From: an uncultured Bacilli bacterium
GTDB lineage: Bacteria > Bacillota_I > Bacilli_A > RF39 > UBA660
Reading direction: 5' to 3'
Assembly: GCA_934096035.1 (NCBI GenBank)
Contig: CAKOKX010000001.1
Coordinates: 434,001 to 498,000 of the forward strand
DNA length: 64,000 nucleotides
Each line of letters opens with the position of its first letter. The first letter of the stretch is position 1. The notes beneath the pieces are model-generated. The model made no database searches. It saw only the letters and a list, made by a program, of their open reading frames with translations, and had not been told where the DNA came from. Both the position numbers and the translations under genes were made by a program. Positions 52,096-60,540 of this stretch are shown in pieces.

Positions 52096-52365
52096 ATGGC
52101 TTTAATGAAAGAAGAAAAAGCAAAAATCATTAAAGAATTTGCAAAATCTGCAAATGATTGTGGTTCAACTGAAGTACAAATTGCAATTCTTACAAATGAA
52201 ATTAATAACTTAACAGAACATTTAAAAGAACATAAGCATGATTATCATTCAAAAAGAGGTCTACTTATGAAAGTTGGTCGTCGTAAAAAATTACTAGACT
52301 ACTTAAAGAAAAATGATGTAGTAAGTTATAGAGAAGTAATCAAAAAATTAAATTTAAGAAAATAA
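52096..52365 (+). CDS. rpsO: 30S ribosomal protein S15
   Basis: 89 residues, exactly the usual length; GGGAGGGAAAAATT precedes ATG 52096. Signatures: GSTEVQIAILTNEINNLTEHL, HKHDYHSKRGLLMKVGRRK, LLDYLKKNDV. S15 binds 16S rRNA helix junctions early in 30S assembly. Next gene is pnp, the conserved arrangement. Confidence 0.95.
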   Translation: MALMKEEKAKIIKEFAKSANDCGSTEVQIAILTNEINNLTEHLKEHKHDYHSKRGLLMKVGRRKKLLDYLKKNDVVSYREVIKKLNLRK

Positions 52366-52369
52366 TTAA

Positions 52370-52396
52370 AAGGCACTTGTTTTTAGTGTCTTTTTG
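52370..52396 (+). terminator. Intrinsic terminator between rpsO and pnp
   Basis: AGGCACT (52371-52377) pairs with AGTGTCT (52385-52391, one G-U), followed by T. Probably partial, since no good separate pnp promoter is seen. Confidence 0.6.
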
Positions 52397-52413
52397 TTTT
52401 AGAAAGGATGTTT

Positions 52414-54585
52414 ATGAAGAAAGTATTTAAATTAGATTTTGATGGAAGACAGTTAGTAGTAGAAACTGGCGAATTAGCAAAGCAAACAAATGGAGCAGTG
52501 CTTGTAAGATATGGAGATACAGCAGTATTATCTGTTTGCGTAATGGGAAAAAACCCAGTATCACAAGATTTCTTTCCATTACAAGTATTATACCAAGAAA
52601 GATTATATTCTGTAGGTAAAATCCCTGGAGGATTTATTAAAAGGGAAGGTCGTCCAAGTGATGCTGCAACCCTTGCTGCAAGACTAATAGATAGACCAAT
52701 CAGACCAATGTTTGATGAAAATTTAAGAAATGAAATTCAAGTTATTAATACTGTTTTATCAGTTGATCAAGATAATTCACCAGAAATGACTGCATTATTT
52801 GGTTCATCTTTATGTTTAGGTATATCAAATATCCCATTTGATGGACCCGTAGCAGGCGTTATAGTAGGATTAATTGATGGTAAATTTATTATTAACCCAA
52901 CTGCAGAACAAAGTGATTTAAGTGAATTACACTTAACAGTAGCAGGTACCAAAGATGCAATTTGTATGGTTGAAGCTGGTTCTAAGGAAATAAGCGAAGA
53001 ATTAATGCTTGATGCTTTAATGTTTGCTCATGAAAATATTAAAAAATTATGTGAATTTGAACAAAGTATTATTGATGAAATCGGGGTAGAAAAAGTTGAA
53101 CTACCTAAGGCAGAAATTGATTCTGAAATTGAATCAGCTGTAAGAGACTATGCAACTGCTGATATGCTTGCCGCAATTCAAATTAAAGATAAGTTAGAAA
53201 AATATGCTAAAATTGATGAAGTAAAAGAAAATACAATGGCTCATTTTGAAGAAATTTATGCTGAAGATGAAGATAAAAACAATAAAATGGCTCAAGTAAG
53301 CAAAGTTCTTCATTTAATTGAAGGTGGAGAAGTTCGCCGTCTAATCACTGATGAACATATTAGACCAGATGGCAGAAAGATGGATGAAATTAGACCACTT
53401 TATGCAGGTATCGATTTACTTGCAAGAACACATGGTTCAGCACTATTTTCAAGAGGAGAAACTCAAGTACTTGCTACAACTACTCTAGGGGCTTTAGGTG
53501 AACATCAAATACTTGACGGACTTGGAATTGAAGATACAAAGAGGTTTATGCTTCATTATAATTTCCCACAATTCTCAGTTGGCGAAGTAGGTAGATATGG
53601 CTCTCCAGGAAGAAGAGAAATTGGTCATGGTGCTTTAGGGGAAAGAGCTTTAGCACAAGTTATTCCATCTGAAGAAGAATTCCCATACACAATTCGTGTA
53701 GTTAGTGAAGTTTTAGAAAGCAATGGTTCATCTAGTCAAGCAACAATTTGTTCAGGATGTTTAAGCCTAATGGCTGCAGGTGTTCCAATTAAAGCTCCAG
53801 TTGCAGGTATAGCTATGGGACTTATAACTAGCCCAGATGGAAGCAAATATACAATTCTTACTGATATTCAAGGTCTTGAAGATCACATGGGAGACATGGA
53901 CTTTAAAGTTGCAGGAACACGCGCTGGTATTACAGCTTTACAAATGGATATTAAAATTAAAGGCGTAACAAAAGAAATTTTAGGTGAAGCTTTAGCTCAA
54001 GCTAAAAAAGCTCGTATGGAAATTCTAGATGTTATGGCCCAAGCTATTCCAGAACCACGTAAAGAAGTAAGTAAATATGCACCTAAGATTGAAACATTTA
54101 ATGTTGATCCTGAAAAAATTAGAGATATCATTGGTAAAGGTGGAGAAATGATTACTAAAATAATCCTTGAAGCATCAAATGTAGCAACAGTAAACGATAA
54201 AGATGCTGTTAAAGTTGATCTTGAAGATGATGGAAGAGTAATAATCTACCATACTGATAAAGATATAATTGCAAAAACTAAACAAATGATTCTTGATGTT
54301 ATTCGTGAAGTTGAAGAAGGTAAAGTTTATACTGGAAAAATTACAAAAGTTGAAGATTTTGGCTGTTTCGTAGAACTTTGGCCAGGATGTGAAGGTTTAG
54401 TACACGTCTCACAACTTGCTTGGGAAAGAGTAGAAAAACCAAGTGATATGTTTAGTGTTGGTGATGAAATTATGGTTAAATCTCTAGGTTATGATAATCG
54501 TGGAAGACTAAATTTATCTCGTAAAGAATGTTTACCTAAACCAGAAAAGAAAGAAAAGGACAAAAATGAGAAAAATAAAGATTAA
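52414..54585 (+). CDS. pnp: Polyribonucleotide nucleotidyltransferase (PNPase)
   Basis: 723 residues from ATG 52414; AAAGGA (52402-52407) supports it over ATG 52408. Two RNase PH domains (LVRYGDTAVLSVCVMG; SGETQVLATTT-type core with REIGHGALGERAL), the helical linker, KH domain (IRDIIGKGGEMITKI near 565) and S1 domain (GKVYTGKITKVEDFGCFVEL) are all present. It degrades RNA 3' to 5' by phosphorolysis. Its end overlaps the DUF1653 gene by 20 bases. Confidence 0.95.
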   Translation: MKKVFKLDFDGRQLVVETGELAKQTNGAVLVRYGDTAVLSVCVMGKNPVSQDFFPLQVLYQERLYSVGKIPGGFIKREGRPSDAATLAARLIDRPIRPMFDENLRNEIQVINTVLSVDQDNSPEMTALFGSSLCLGISNIPFDGPVAGVIVGLIDGKFIINPTAEQSDLSELHLTVAGTKDAICMVEAGSKEISEELMLDALMFAHENIKKLCEFEQSIIDEIGVEKVELPKAEIDSEIESAVRDYATADMLAAIQIKDKLEKYAKIDEVKENTMAHFEEIYAEDEDKNNKMAQVSKVLHLIEGGEVRRLITDEHIRPDGRKMDEIRPLYAGIDLLARTHGSALFSRGETQVLATTTLGALGEHQILDGLGIEDTKRFMLHYNFPQFSVGEVGRYGSPGRREIGHGALGERALAQVIPSEEEFPYTIRVVSEVLESNGSSSQATICSGCLSLMAAGVPIKAPVAGIAMGLITSPDGSKYTILTDIQGLEDHMGDMDFKVAGTRAGITALQMDIKIKGVTKEILGEALAQAKKARMEILDVMAQAIPEPRKEVSKYAPKIETFNVDPEKIRDIIGKGGEMITKIILEASNVATVNDKDAVKVDLEDDGRVIIYHTDKDIIAKTKQMILDVIREVEEGKVYTGKITKVEDFGCFVELWPGCEGLVHVSQLAWERVEKPSDMFSVGDEIMVKSLGYDNRGRLNLSRKECLPKPEKKEKDKNEKNKD

Positions 54586-54802
54586 TTCTTTATATAAACA
54601 TTTTAAAGGTCATATTTATAAAGTTATAGCTATTGGTAAAAATAGTGAAGATTTAACTGATATGGTAGTATATGAAAATATAGAAAATCATGAAATATGG
54701 ATAAGACCTTATGATATGTTTAACTCTTTAGTGGATCAAAACAAATACCCTAATGTTAAACAAAAATATCGTTTTGAAGAAATAAAAGAACCTGAAAACT
54801 AG
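54566..54802 (+). CDS. DUF1653 family protein
   Basis: 78 residues; ATG 54566 lies inside pnp, with AAAGGA about ten bases upstream. Family pattern YKHFKGHIYKVIAIGKNSED...MVVYEN...IWIRPYDMF. DUF1653 proteins are small beta-rich proteins of unknown function, often single genes. Overlap with pnp implies co-transcription. Confidence 0.85.
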   Translation: MRKIKINSLYKHFKGHIYKVIAIGKNSEDLTDMVVYENIENHEIWIRPYDMFNSLVDQNKYPNVKQKYRFEEIKEPEN

Positions 54803-54815
54803 TGCAGGTTCTTTT
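54788..54815 (+). terminator. Intrinsic terminator of the rpsO-pnp unit
   Basis: GAACCTG (54788-54794) pairs with CAGGTTC (54805-54811), then TTTT. Overlaps the DUF1653 stop. Confidence 0.75.
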
Positions 54816-54822
54816 AAATTTT

Positions 54823-54856
54823 ATCTTGCTTAAATCTTGCTTAAATCTTACTTAAA
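54823..54856. repeat. Three 11-bp tandem repeats
   Basis: ATCTTGCTTAA occurs twice in tandem, followed by ATCTTACTTAA, which includes the stop region of the convergent helicase gene. Small array with no evident function. Confidence 0.6.
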
Positions 54857-56230
54857 ATGCATTATCTTTTTTAACTCTTTAATAAAAATTGACTTATTAA
54901 AAAATGGAACTAATATATATACTTTATTTCTAGTTCTAGTTAATGCAACATAAAAAAGTCTACGTTCCTCTGCATAAAGATAAGTTTTATCAGAAGGATG
55001 AAGCTCTTCGATTAATTTAGAATTTATAATTTTATTGGGAAAACCGTATAATCCATCAGTTAAATTTATTAAAATAACATTTTCAGCTTCTAAGCCTTTT
55101 GATGAATGAACACTCATAAATTCTTTTATTTCTTCTTTACTAAACTTGTTTATATCAAAGTTATTTCTTCCAAGGATAAGTAAATCATTATTTTCTTTTT
55201 TTAATTTATTATACAATTTTTTAAAAACTATATAAGGATTAATATAATAAATAAATTCAATTGGTTTATCTAAATGTTTGTGACTAAGTAATTTCTTTTT
55301 TATTTGACTTTTATTTTTCATAACAAATTTAGTACTAATATCAATTAACTCTTGACTATTTCTATATGTATATTTTAACTTTTTTATTTGAGAATTTGGA
55401 ACATACTTTGTAAAATTCAAAAAGATATTTATATCACAACCTGAAAAATGATAAATTGATTGATAATCATCTCCGACACAAAAAAGAATAGCATTTGATA
55501 AATCTTTAATTTTTTTAATAAGATTAAATCTAATCAAAGATGTATCTTGAAACTCATCAATAATAATATATTTATAACCTAAATTTTCATCTAAACTTTC
55601 GGTAGCTTTAATAATTAAATCATCAAAATCATATTTTTCACTTGATTTTAATTCGTTTTCATAAACACATTTAACAACGTAAGCATATTTAGTTAAAAAA
55701 TTATCTTTTAAAAATAACTTTTTAATATCATCTTTAGTTTTATTATTAGTTTTATATAATTTAATCAATGTAATAATTAATTTTTTAAAGTTTATAAATT
55801 TATAACTTTCTAAAAATTTATCATAATTATATTCTTTGAAATATTTAAGCAATTCATCTCTTTTGTCTAAATCAATACTTTTAAAAAATTCATCTGTTAC
55901 ATATTCCAAATATTTATCACTTACTAAACTATATTGGGTATGTTTTTTATCTAAGATGGATATTGCTAGTTTATGAAAAGTCATAATATCTATCTTATAA
56001 TCAATTTTTCTTTTTAAATCATTTACACTTTTATTAGTAAATGAAATGACAAGTATTTCACAAGGTTTTATATTTTTTTTATTTATTAAATATTTAATCT
56101 TTTCTATGATAGTAAAAGTTTTGCCAGCCCCAGCACCTGCGATTAAAAGGGTGTTTTTATTGCTTTTTACAGCATCAAGTTGGTATTTATCTGGTTTCAT
56201 AATTAAGTTTTTTGTTTTATCCAAAGTCAT
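54848..56230 (-). CDS. Short UvrD/Rep-family helicase
   Basis: 460 residues against about 700 for UvrD/PcrA; the accessory 1B/2B domains are much reduced. Superfamily 1A motifs in order: QLDAV (Q), AGAGAGKT (I), FTNKSV (Ia), IIIDEFQDTS (II), GDDYQSIYHF (III), TYRNS (IV), HSSKGLEAENV (V) and YVALTRTRNKVYIL (VI). Should be an ATP-dependent 3'-5' DNA translocase. The start is uncertain: ATG 56230 lies within a likely -10 (TAAAAT), and no binding site is visible; ATG 56200 (MKPDKYQLDAV) is an alternative. Confidence 0.85.
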   Translation of the reverse strand: MTLDKTKNLIMKPDKYQLDAVKSNKNTLLIAGAGAGKTFTIIEKIKYLINKKNIKPCEILVISFTNKSVNDLKRKIDYKIDIMTFHKLAISILDKKHTQYSLVSDKYLEYVTDEFFKSIDLDKRDELLKYFKEYNYDKFLESYKFINFKKLIITLIKLYKTNNKTKDDIKKLFLKDNFLTKYAYVVKCVYENELKSSEKYDFDDLIIKATESLDENLGYKYIIIDEFQDTSLIRFNLIKKIKDLSNAILFCVGDDYQSIYHFSGCDINIFLNFTKYVPNSQIKKLKYTYRNSQELIDISTKFVMKNKSQIKKKLLSHKHLDKPIEFIYYINPYIVFKKLYNKLKKENNDLLILGRNNFDINKFSKEEIKEFMSVHSSKGLEAENVILINLTDGLYGFPNKIINSKLIEELHPSDKTYLYAEERRLFYVALTRTRNKVYILVPFFNKSIFIKELKKIMHFK

Positions 56231-56286
56231 TTTATCATATTGAAAAAAATAAGTCTATCCTTTATAATTATTTTACGAGGTAAATT

Positions 56287-57429
56287 ATGAAGTATGAAAC
56301 AGTTTTAGAAATAGATTTAGAAAAATTAAAAAATAATACTAAATTACTATCTAAAAGTTATAGTGATTATAAATATAAAATAGTGGATTTAAAAGATAAT
56401 GCTCATGGAATGGGGTTAAAAATAATTAATACCATGGAACGATATGGCATTAATTATTGTTTGGTGGGTTCTCTAAAAGAAGCTTTAGCAATAAGAAAAA
56501 TTAATAAAAATATTCCTATTTTAGCAAGTTATTATGTAACAAAAGATGAAGTATTTGATTGCATAAATAATGATATTACTATCACAATATTTAGTAAAGA
56601 ATATCTAGAAATGCTTTTAAGTTTAAAATTTAAGGATGCTTTAAATGTCCAAATACTTATTGATAATGGTTCAAATATTTTAGGTATAGATAAGGCAATC
56701 GATTTAGAATATATTATAAATAAAATAGATGAAGTAAAAAATATAAACTTAACAGGAATTTATACGGATTTGACATCTTTTGGTATTGAAGATATACATT
56801 ATTATGAACAAGTAAATAATTTTTATAAAATAATTAAACCATTCATTAATAAAGATATTATGATTCATTTAAATGAACCTGTTATGTATCACACTAAATT
56901 AAGTTATGTAAATGGTATAAGATTTGATATATCAATTTTAGGTATTGAAGAAAATATAAAGGATGATTTTTTTACAAAAACCAAGATTAAAAATATTGAA
57001 AAGAAATATGGAACTTTAGAATTTCCAAATATTGATTTAGAACTTATTTTTAATATAACAAGTGAAGTTATGGAAATAAGAAAAGTAGATAAAAGCGTTT
57101 TAGTTGGAAAGTCATATTTAACAAAAGAAGAAATATATGTTGGAGTAATTCCGATTGGACATAAAGATGGTATAACAAAAGCAATAAAAAATGTTGTAAT
57201 AAATAATAAAGTATATGAAGTAATCGCAGATGATATAGACAAATTATTTCTTAAAGTTGATAATGCTGTAAAGATAAAAGATAAAGTAATTATTCTAAAC
57301 GAAGACAGTGATATTTATAAATTTATAAATAATTTATATACCAACAGATATTATTTAATGAGTATATTAAATCGAAATTTAACTAGAAATTACATAAATG
57401 ACGAAGAAATAAGTGATAATTTACTATAA
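56287..57429 (+). CDS. Alanine-racemase-like PLP protein with altered active site
   Basis: 380 residues; ACGAGGTAAATT precedes ATG 56287. Alr-type N-terminal TIM barrel (VLEIDLEKLKNNTKLL) with the PLP Lys at position 36 in LKDNAHGMG (usual KANAYGHG). GIRFDISILG is the phosphate/pyridine-N Arg region. The C-terminal beta domain has IPIGHKDG with His 292 where Alr has the catalytic Tyr (GYADG). It may be a divergent racemase, use another amino acid, or be inactive. No other alr gene is in this window. Confidence 0.75.
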   Translation: MKYETVLEIDLEKLKNNTKLLSKSYSDYKYKIVDLKDNAHGMGLKIINTMERYGINYCLVGSLKEALAIRKINKNIPILASYYVTKDEVFDCINNDITITIFSKEYLEMLLSLKFKDALNVQILIDNGSNILGIDKAIDLEYIINKIDEVKNINLTGIYTDLTSFGIEDIHYYEQVNNFYKIIKPFINKDIMIHLNEPVMYHTKLSYVNGIRFDISILGIEENIKDDFFTKTKIKNIEKKYGTLEFPNIDLELIFNITSEVMEIRKVDKSVLVGKSYLTKEEIYVGVIPIGHKDGITKAIKNVVINNKVYEVIADDIDKLFLKVDNAVKIKDKVIILNEDSDIYKFINNLYTNRYYLMSILNRNLTRNYINDEEISDNLL

Positions 57430-57450
57430 ATTTATCATATAATTTAAGAA

Positions 57451-57477
57451 AAGCACTTGTAAAAATAGTGTTTTTTT
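57451..57477 (+). terminator. Intrinsic terminator upstream of rpsB
   Basis: AAGCACT (57451-57457) pairs with AGTGTTT (57467-57473, one G-U), then T. Overlaps the rpsB promoter. Confidence 0.6.
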
Positions 57478-57485
57478 GGTAGAAT
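57457..57485 (+). promoter_or_regulatory. rpsB-tsf promoter overlapping a terminator
   Basis: TTGTAA (57457-57462), 17 bases, TAGAAT (57480-57485), with TG one base before the -10. The whole terminator hairpin lies in the promoter region. Confidence 0.65.
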
Positions 57486-57514
57486 TTAAATTGCTGTAAA
57501 TGCAAATATTAAAC

Positions 57515-57600
57515 ATTGATGTGGATTAATTCATCAAGTGCCTAAAGAGGTGTTGGGTTAAGTTGAAGCATCAAGAAGTTAAAAACGAAGGAGGGAATAA
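57515..57600 (+). promoter_or_regulatory. rpsB leader, candidate S2-responsive structure
   Basis: TTGATG (57517-57522) can pair with CATCAA (57533-57538), and a second CATCAA lies at 57568-57573, which would allow alternative pairing. The 110-base untranslated leader before an r-protein operon suggests autoregulation, but the class is not established. Confidence 0.4.
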
Positions 57601-57603
57601 TTT

Positions 57604-58530
57604 ATGGCAGTAGTTTCTATGAGTTATTTATTAGAAGCTGGAGTTCATTTTGGACATCAAACAAAAAGATGGAATCCTAAAATGAAAGAGTATATTTTTA
57701 CATCTAGGGATGATATTTATATTATCGACTTAGAAAAGACAAAAGCATGTTTAGAAGTTGCTTATGAAGAAGTAAAAAATATTGCTAGTAATGGTGGTAA
57801 GTTCTTATTCGTAGGTACTAGAAAACAAGCACAAGAAGTTGTTTTAGAAGAAGCAACTAGAAGTAATTCTTATTATGTAACTGAAAGATGGCTAGGTGGA
57901 ACACTTACAAATTTCAGAACAATCAGAAGAAGAGTTAAAAGACTTGAAGAAATCGAAGAAATGGAAAAGAATGGTACATTTGATTTACTTCCTAAAAAAG
58001 AAGTTGTTGGACTTAAAAAGGAATACGAAAAGTTAAATAAAGTACTATGTGGTATTCGTGCAATGGATAAACTTCCACAAGCCTTAATCATTGTAGATCC
58101 TAAAAAAGAATACAACGCAATTAAAGAAGCAAGAAAATTACATATTCCAGTATTTGGTGTAGTTGATACTAACTGTGATCCAGATGATGTTGACTTTGTT
58201 ATTCCAGGAAATGATGATGCTGTAAGAAGTATTAAAGTTATGTTAGGGGTATTAACAAATGCTATATGTGAAGCAAATGATTTACCACTTGATGACTATG
58301 TAACTGAAGATGATAAAAAAGTATCTGAAGCAAAAGAAGAAACTAAAGAAGTTAAAAATGAAGAAGTAAAAGTTGATGAAACAGTTTTAGAAGAAATAAA
58401 AGAAATGGAAAAAGCTGATGAACTTGAAGGAAAAACATTAGCAGACCTTAAAAAACTAGCTAAAGAAGCTGGAATTAAAGGTTACTCAACAATGAAAAAA
58501 GACGAATTAATTGCAAAACTAAGTGAATAA
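57604..58530 (+). CDS. rpsB: 30S ribosomal protein S2 with extra C-terminal domain
   Basis: 308 residues; usual S2 is about 240-250. Residues 1-240 are normal (LLEAGVHFGHQTKRWNPKM; FVGTRKQAQ; RWLGGTLTNF; PVFGVVDTNCDPDDVDFVIPGNDDA). Residues 241-275 are an acidic/Lys linker. Residues 277-308 (KTLADLKKLAKEAGIKGY then MKKDEL) match the tail of L20 in this window and resemble the Rho-N/SAP-like fold. GAAGGAGGGAATAATTT precedes ATG 57604. Followed by tsf, as is usual. Confidence 0.95.
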   Translation: MAVVSMSYLLEAGVHFGHQTKRWNPKMKEYIFTSRDDIYIIDLEKTKACLEVAYEEVKNIASNGGKFLFVGTRKQAQEVVLEEATRSNSYYVTERWLGGTLTNFRTIRRRVKRLEEIEEMEKNGTFDLLPKKEVVGLKKEYEKLNKVLCGIRAMDKLPQALIIVDPKKEYNAIKEARKLHIPVFGVVDTNCDPDDVDFVIPGNDDAVRSIKVMLGVLTNAICEANDLPLDDYVTEDDKKVSEAKEETKEVKNEEVKVDETVLEEIKEMEKADELEGKTLADLKKLAKEAGIKGYSTMKKDELIAKLSE

Positions 58531-58541
58531 GGAGGATATTT

Positions 58542-59420
58542 ATGGAAGTAACTGCAAGTATGGTTAAAGATTTGCGTGAACAAACTGGCGCAGGAATGAT
58601 GGATTGTAAAAAAGCTTTAGCAGAAACTAATGGAAACATGGAAGAAGCAATCAATTACTTAAGAGAAAAAGGTATTGCTAAATCTGCTAAAAAAGAATCT
58701 AGAATTGCTGCTGAAGGACTAGCAAATATTTATGTAGATGGAAATAAGGCTGTTATTCTAGAAGTAAATAGTGAAACAGACTTTGTTAGTAAAAATGAAG
58801 AATTTAGAGCTATGATTGATACAATTGGTAATGCTTTATTAAAAAGTAATGCAACAACTGTAGAAGAAGCCAAAGAAGTAGAAACTTCTGAAGGTACAAT
58901 CGGAGAACTAATAGTTGAAAAAACAGCTAAAATCGGAGAAAAACTATCTTTAAGAAGATTTGAAATCTTAACTAAAAATGATGATGAACATTTTGGTTCA
59001 TACATTCATATGGGTGGAAAAATTGCAGCTTTAACATTAGTAAAAGGTGCAAGTGAAGATGTTGCTAAAGATGTATCAATGCAAGCAGCAGCTATGAAAC
59101 CACTTTATTTAAATCCGAGTGATGTACCAGCCGATGTTTTAGATAATGAAAAGAATGTTTTAAAAGAACAAGCTATTAATGAAGGAAAACCAGCAGACAT
59201 TGCTGAAAAAATGGTACAAGGAAGAATTCAAAAGTTCTATAAAGAAATCTGTCTTGCTGAACAAGCATTTATTAAAGATGGAGATTTGACAGTAGCTAAA
59301 TATGTAGCTAACAATGGTGGAGAAATACTAAAAATGGTACGTTATGAAGTTGGCGAAGGTATGGAAAAAAGAAATGATAACTTTGCTGAAGAAGTAATGA
59401 ACCAAGTGAAAGGTAATTAA
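58542..59420 (+). CDS. tsf: Elongation factor Ts
   Basis: 292 residues; AAGGAGGATATTT precedes ATG 58542. The N-terminal UBA domain (VKDLREQTGAGMMDCKKAL), EF-Tu contact motif (EVNSETDFVSKNEEF) and dimerisation core are complete. It exchanges GDP for GTP on EF-Tu. Normally followed by pyrH and frr; here a terminator and small membrane-protein genes follow instead. Confidence 0.95.
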   Translation: MEVTASMVKDLREQTGAGMMDCKKALAETNGNMEEAINYLREKGIAKSAKKESRIAAEGLANIYVDGNKAVILEVNSETDFVSKNEEFRAMIDTIGNALLKSNATTVEEAKEVETSEGTIGELIVEKTAKIGEKLSLRRFEILTKNDDEHFGSYIHMGGKIAALTLVKGASEDVAKDVSMQAAAMKPLYLNPSDVPADVLDNEKNVLKEQAINEGKPADIAEKMVQGRIQKFYKEICLAEQAFIKDGDLTVAKYVANNGGEILKMVRYEVGEGMEKRNDNFAEEVMNQVKGN

Positions 59421-59426
59421 TTAAGA

Positions 59427-59452
59427 CAACCCAAAGCGGGTTGCTTTTTTTC
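59427..59452 (+). terminator. Intrinsic terminator of rpsB-tsf
   Basis: CAACCC (59427-59432), AAAGC loop, GGGTTG (59438-59443), then a T run. Confidence 0.8.
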
Positions 59453-59493
59453 TTTATTTATGGTATTCTTTATCTAGAATAGGAGATGTTTTA

Positions 59494-59688
59494 ATGAAAA
59501 AGAATAAAGAAGAAAAAAATAAAAATATTATGGATAAGAACAAATCAATGTTTTTTACACTAATGGTCATATTTTGTGTAGCTTTAGCAGGCATAGGTGG
59601 TTTTTTTCTAGGTATGAAATTTGGGGAAAGTAATAATGTAATAGAAGAAAAATTACCAACAGAAGGTGATAATAATGGACAAAAATAA
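59494..59688 (+). CDS. Small single-helix membrane protein (paralogue of next gene's N-terminus)
   Basis: 64 residues; ATAGGAGATGTTTTA precedes ATG 59494. It contains MDKNKSMFFTLMVIFCVALA followed by GIGGFFLGMKFG, then a short Glu-rich tail. The first 35 residues from MDKNKS are clearly related to the start of the next protein, so the pair arose by tandem duplication, perhaps partial. Ends 14 bases inside the next gene. Function unknown. Confidence 0.65.
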   Translation: MKKNKEEKNKNIMDKNKSMFFTLMVIFCVALAGIGGFFLGMKFGESNNVIEEKLPTEGDNNGQK

Positions 59689-60448
59689 GTCTTTATATAT
59701 TAATTTAGTAGTAATATTTTGCATAGCGTTAGCAAGTATAAGTGGATTCTTTTTAGGATTACATTTTAGTAAACAAAATTCTATTAATAATTCTACAAAA
59801 AATGAACCAAAAATAACTAATGTAGAAAGCTATAATATTCCAACATTATCAGTTCTGTATAATTATTTAAAAAGTGATTACAATAATTTAGAAGATTATC
59901 TAAAGAATTTAACAAATAGTGAAAAAATATATTTAGCAGGATTATTCGATACAAGTGATGAAGAAAAAAACAATAATAAATTTAGTGTATTAAAAGAAAA
60001 TTTAATAAAAACTTTTGGCAGTGACTTAGGAGTATTACCAGAAGATTATTATGCATTTGCAGAAAGTGAAGAGCCATTATACAAATACAATAAAGAAACT
60101 GATGAATATATATATAATGAAGAAGCACCGGGTACAGATGCAATAACGGATTTAGACTCTGGATATATTTACAATTATATACTAGATAAAGAAGAGTCAA
60201 AAGAAGACTTAATTACATTAACATATTATGGTTTATATGCATATCAAGATGAAATTGGCCCAACAACGATAACAAATCAAAAAAATATTGAAAGACTTTT
60301 AAATTATGAAGAAACATTTGATGGTTTAAGTGATCAAGAATATCTTCAAAATGCATTTAAAAACAATAAAGAAGATTTCCTTAAATGGAGTTATACATTT
60401 AAAAAAGTAAATGATAATTATGTTTTGGTAGATTTCAAACAAGCTTAG
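59675..60448 (+). CDS. Membrane-anchored protein of unknown function
   Basis: 257 residues from ATG 59675; AAGGTGAT (59663-59670) supports it over GTG 59666. N-terminal helix (MDKNKSLYINLVVIFCIALA) related to the preceding small protein, then about 225 exterior residues, acidic, helical and Tyr/Asn-rich, no motif recognised. Stop is in the terminator loop. One of four membrane-anchored genes in this segment. Confidence 0.65.
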   Translation: MDKNKSLYINLVVIFCIALASISGFFLGLHFSKQNSINNSTKNEPKITNVESYNIPTLSVLYNYLKSDYNNLEDYLKNLTNSEKIYLAGLFDTSDEEKNNNKFSVLKENLIKTFGSDLGVLPEDYYAFAESEEPLYKYNKETDEYIYNEEAPGTDAITDLDSGYIYNYILDKEESKEDLITLTYYGLYAYQDEIGPTTITNQKNIERLLNYEETFDGLSDQEYLQNAFKNNKEDFLKWSYTFKKVNDNYVLVDFKQA

Positions 60449-60460
60449 GCTTGTTTTTTT
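60437..60460 (+). terminator. Intrinsic terminator
   Basis: AAACAAGC (60437-60444), TTAG loop, GCTTGTTT (60449-60456), followed by T. Confidence 0.75.
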
Positions 60461-60468
60461 GACATTTG

Positions 60469-60520
60469 TTGACACAAAATAATTAACAAACTTTATAAAT
60501 ATCAAATAATTTGGTAAAAT
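60469..60520 (+). promoter_or_regulatory. Promoter region for the next operon
   Basis: TTGACA (60469-60474), 17 bases, TTTATA (60492-60497); alternatively TTTATA as -35 with TAAAAT (60515-60520) as an extended -10 (TGG before it). Either would serve the gene at 60541. Confidence 0.5.
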
Positions 60521-60540
60521 ATATATGGAGATGTAGTTAG

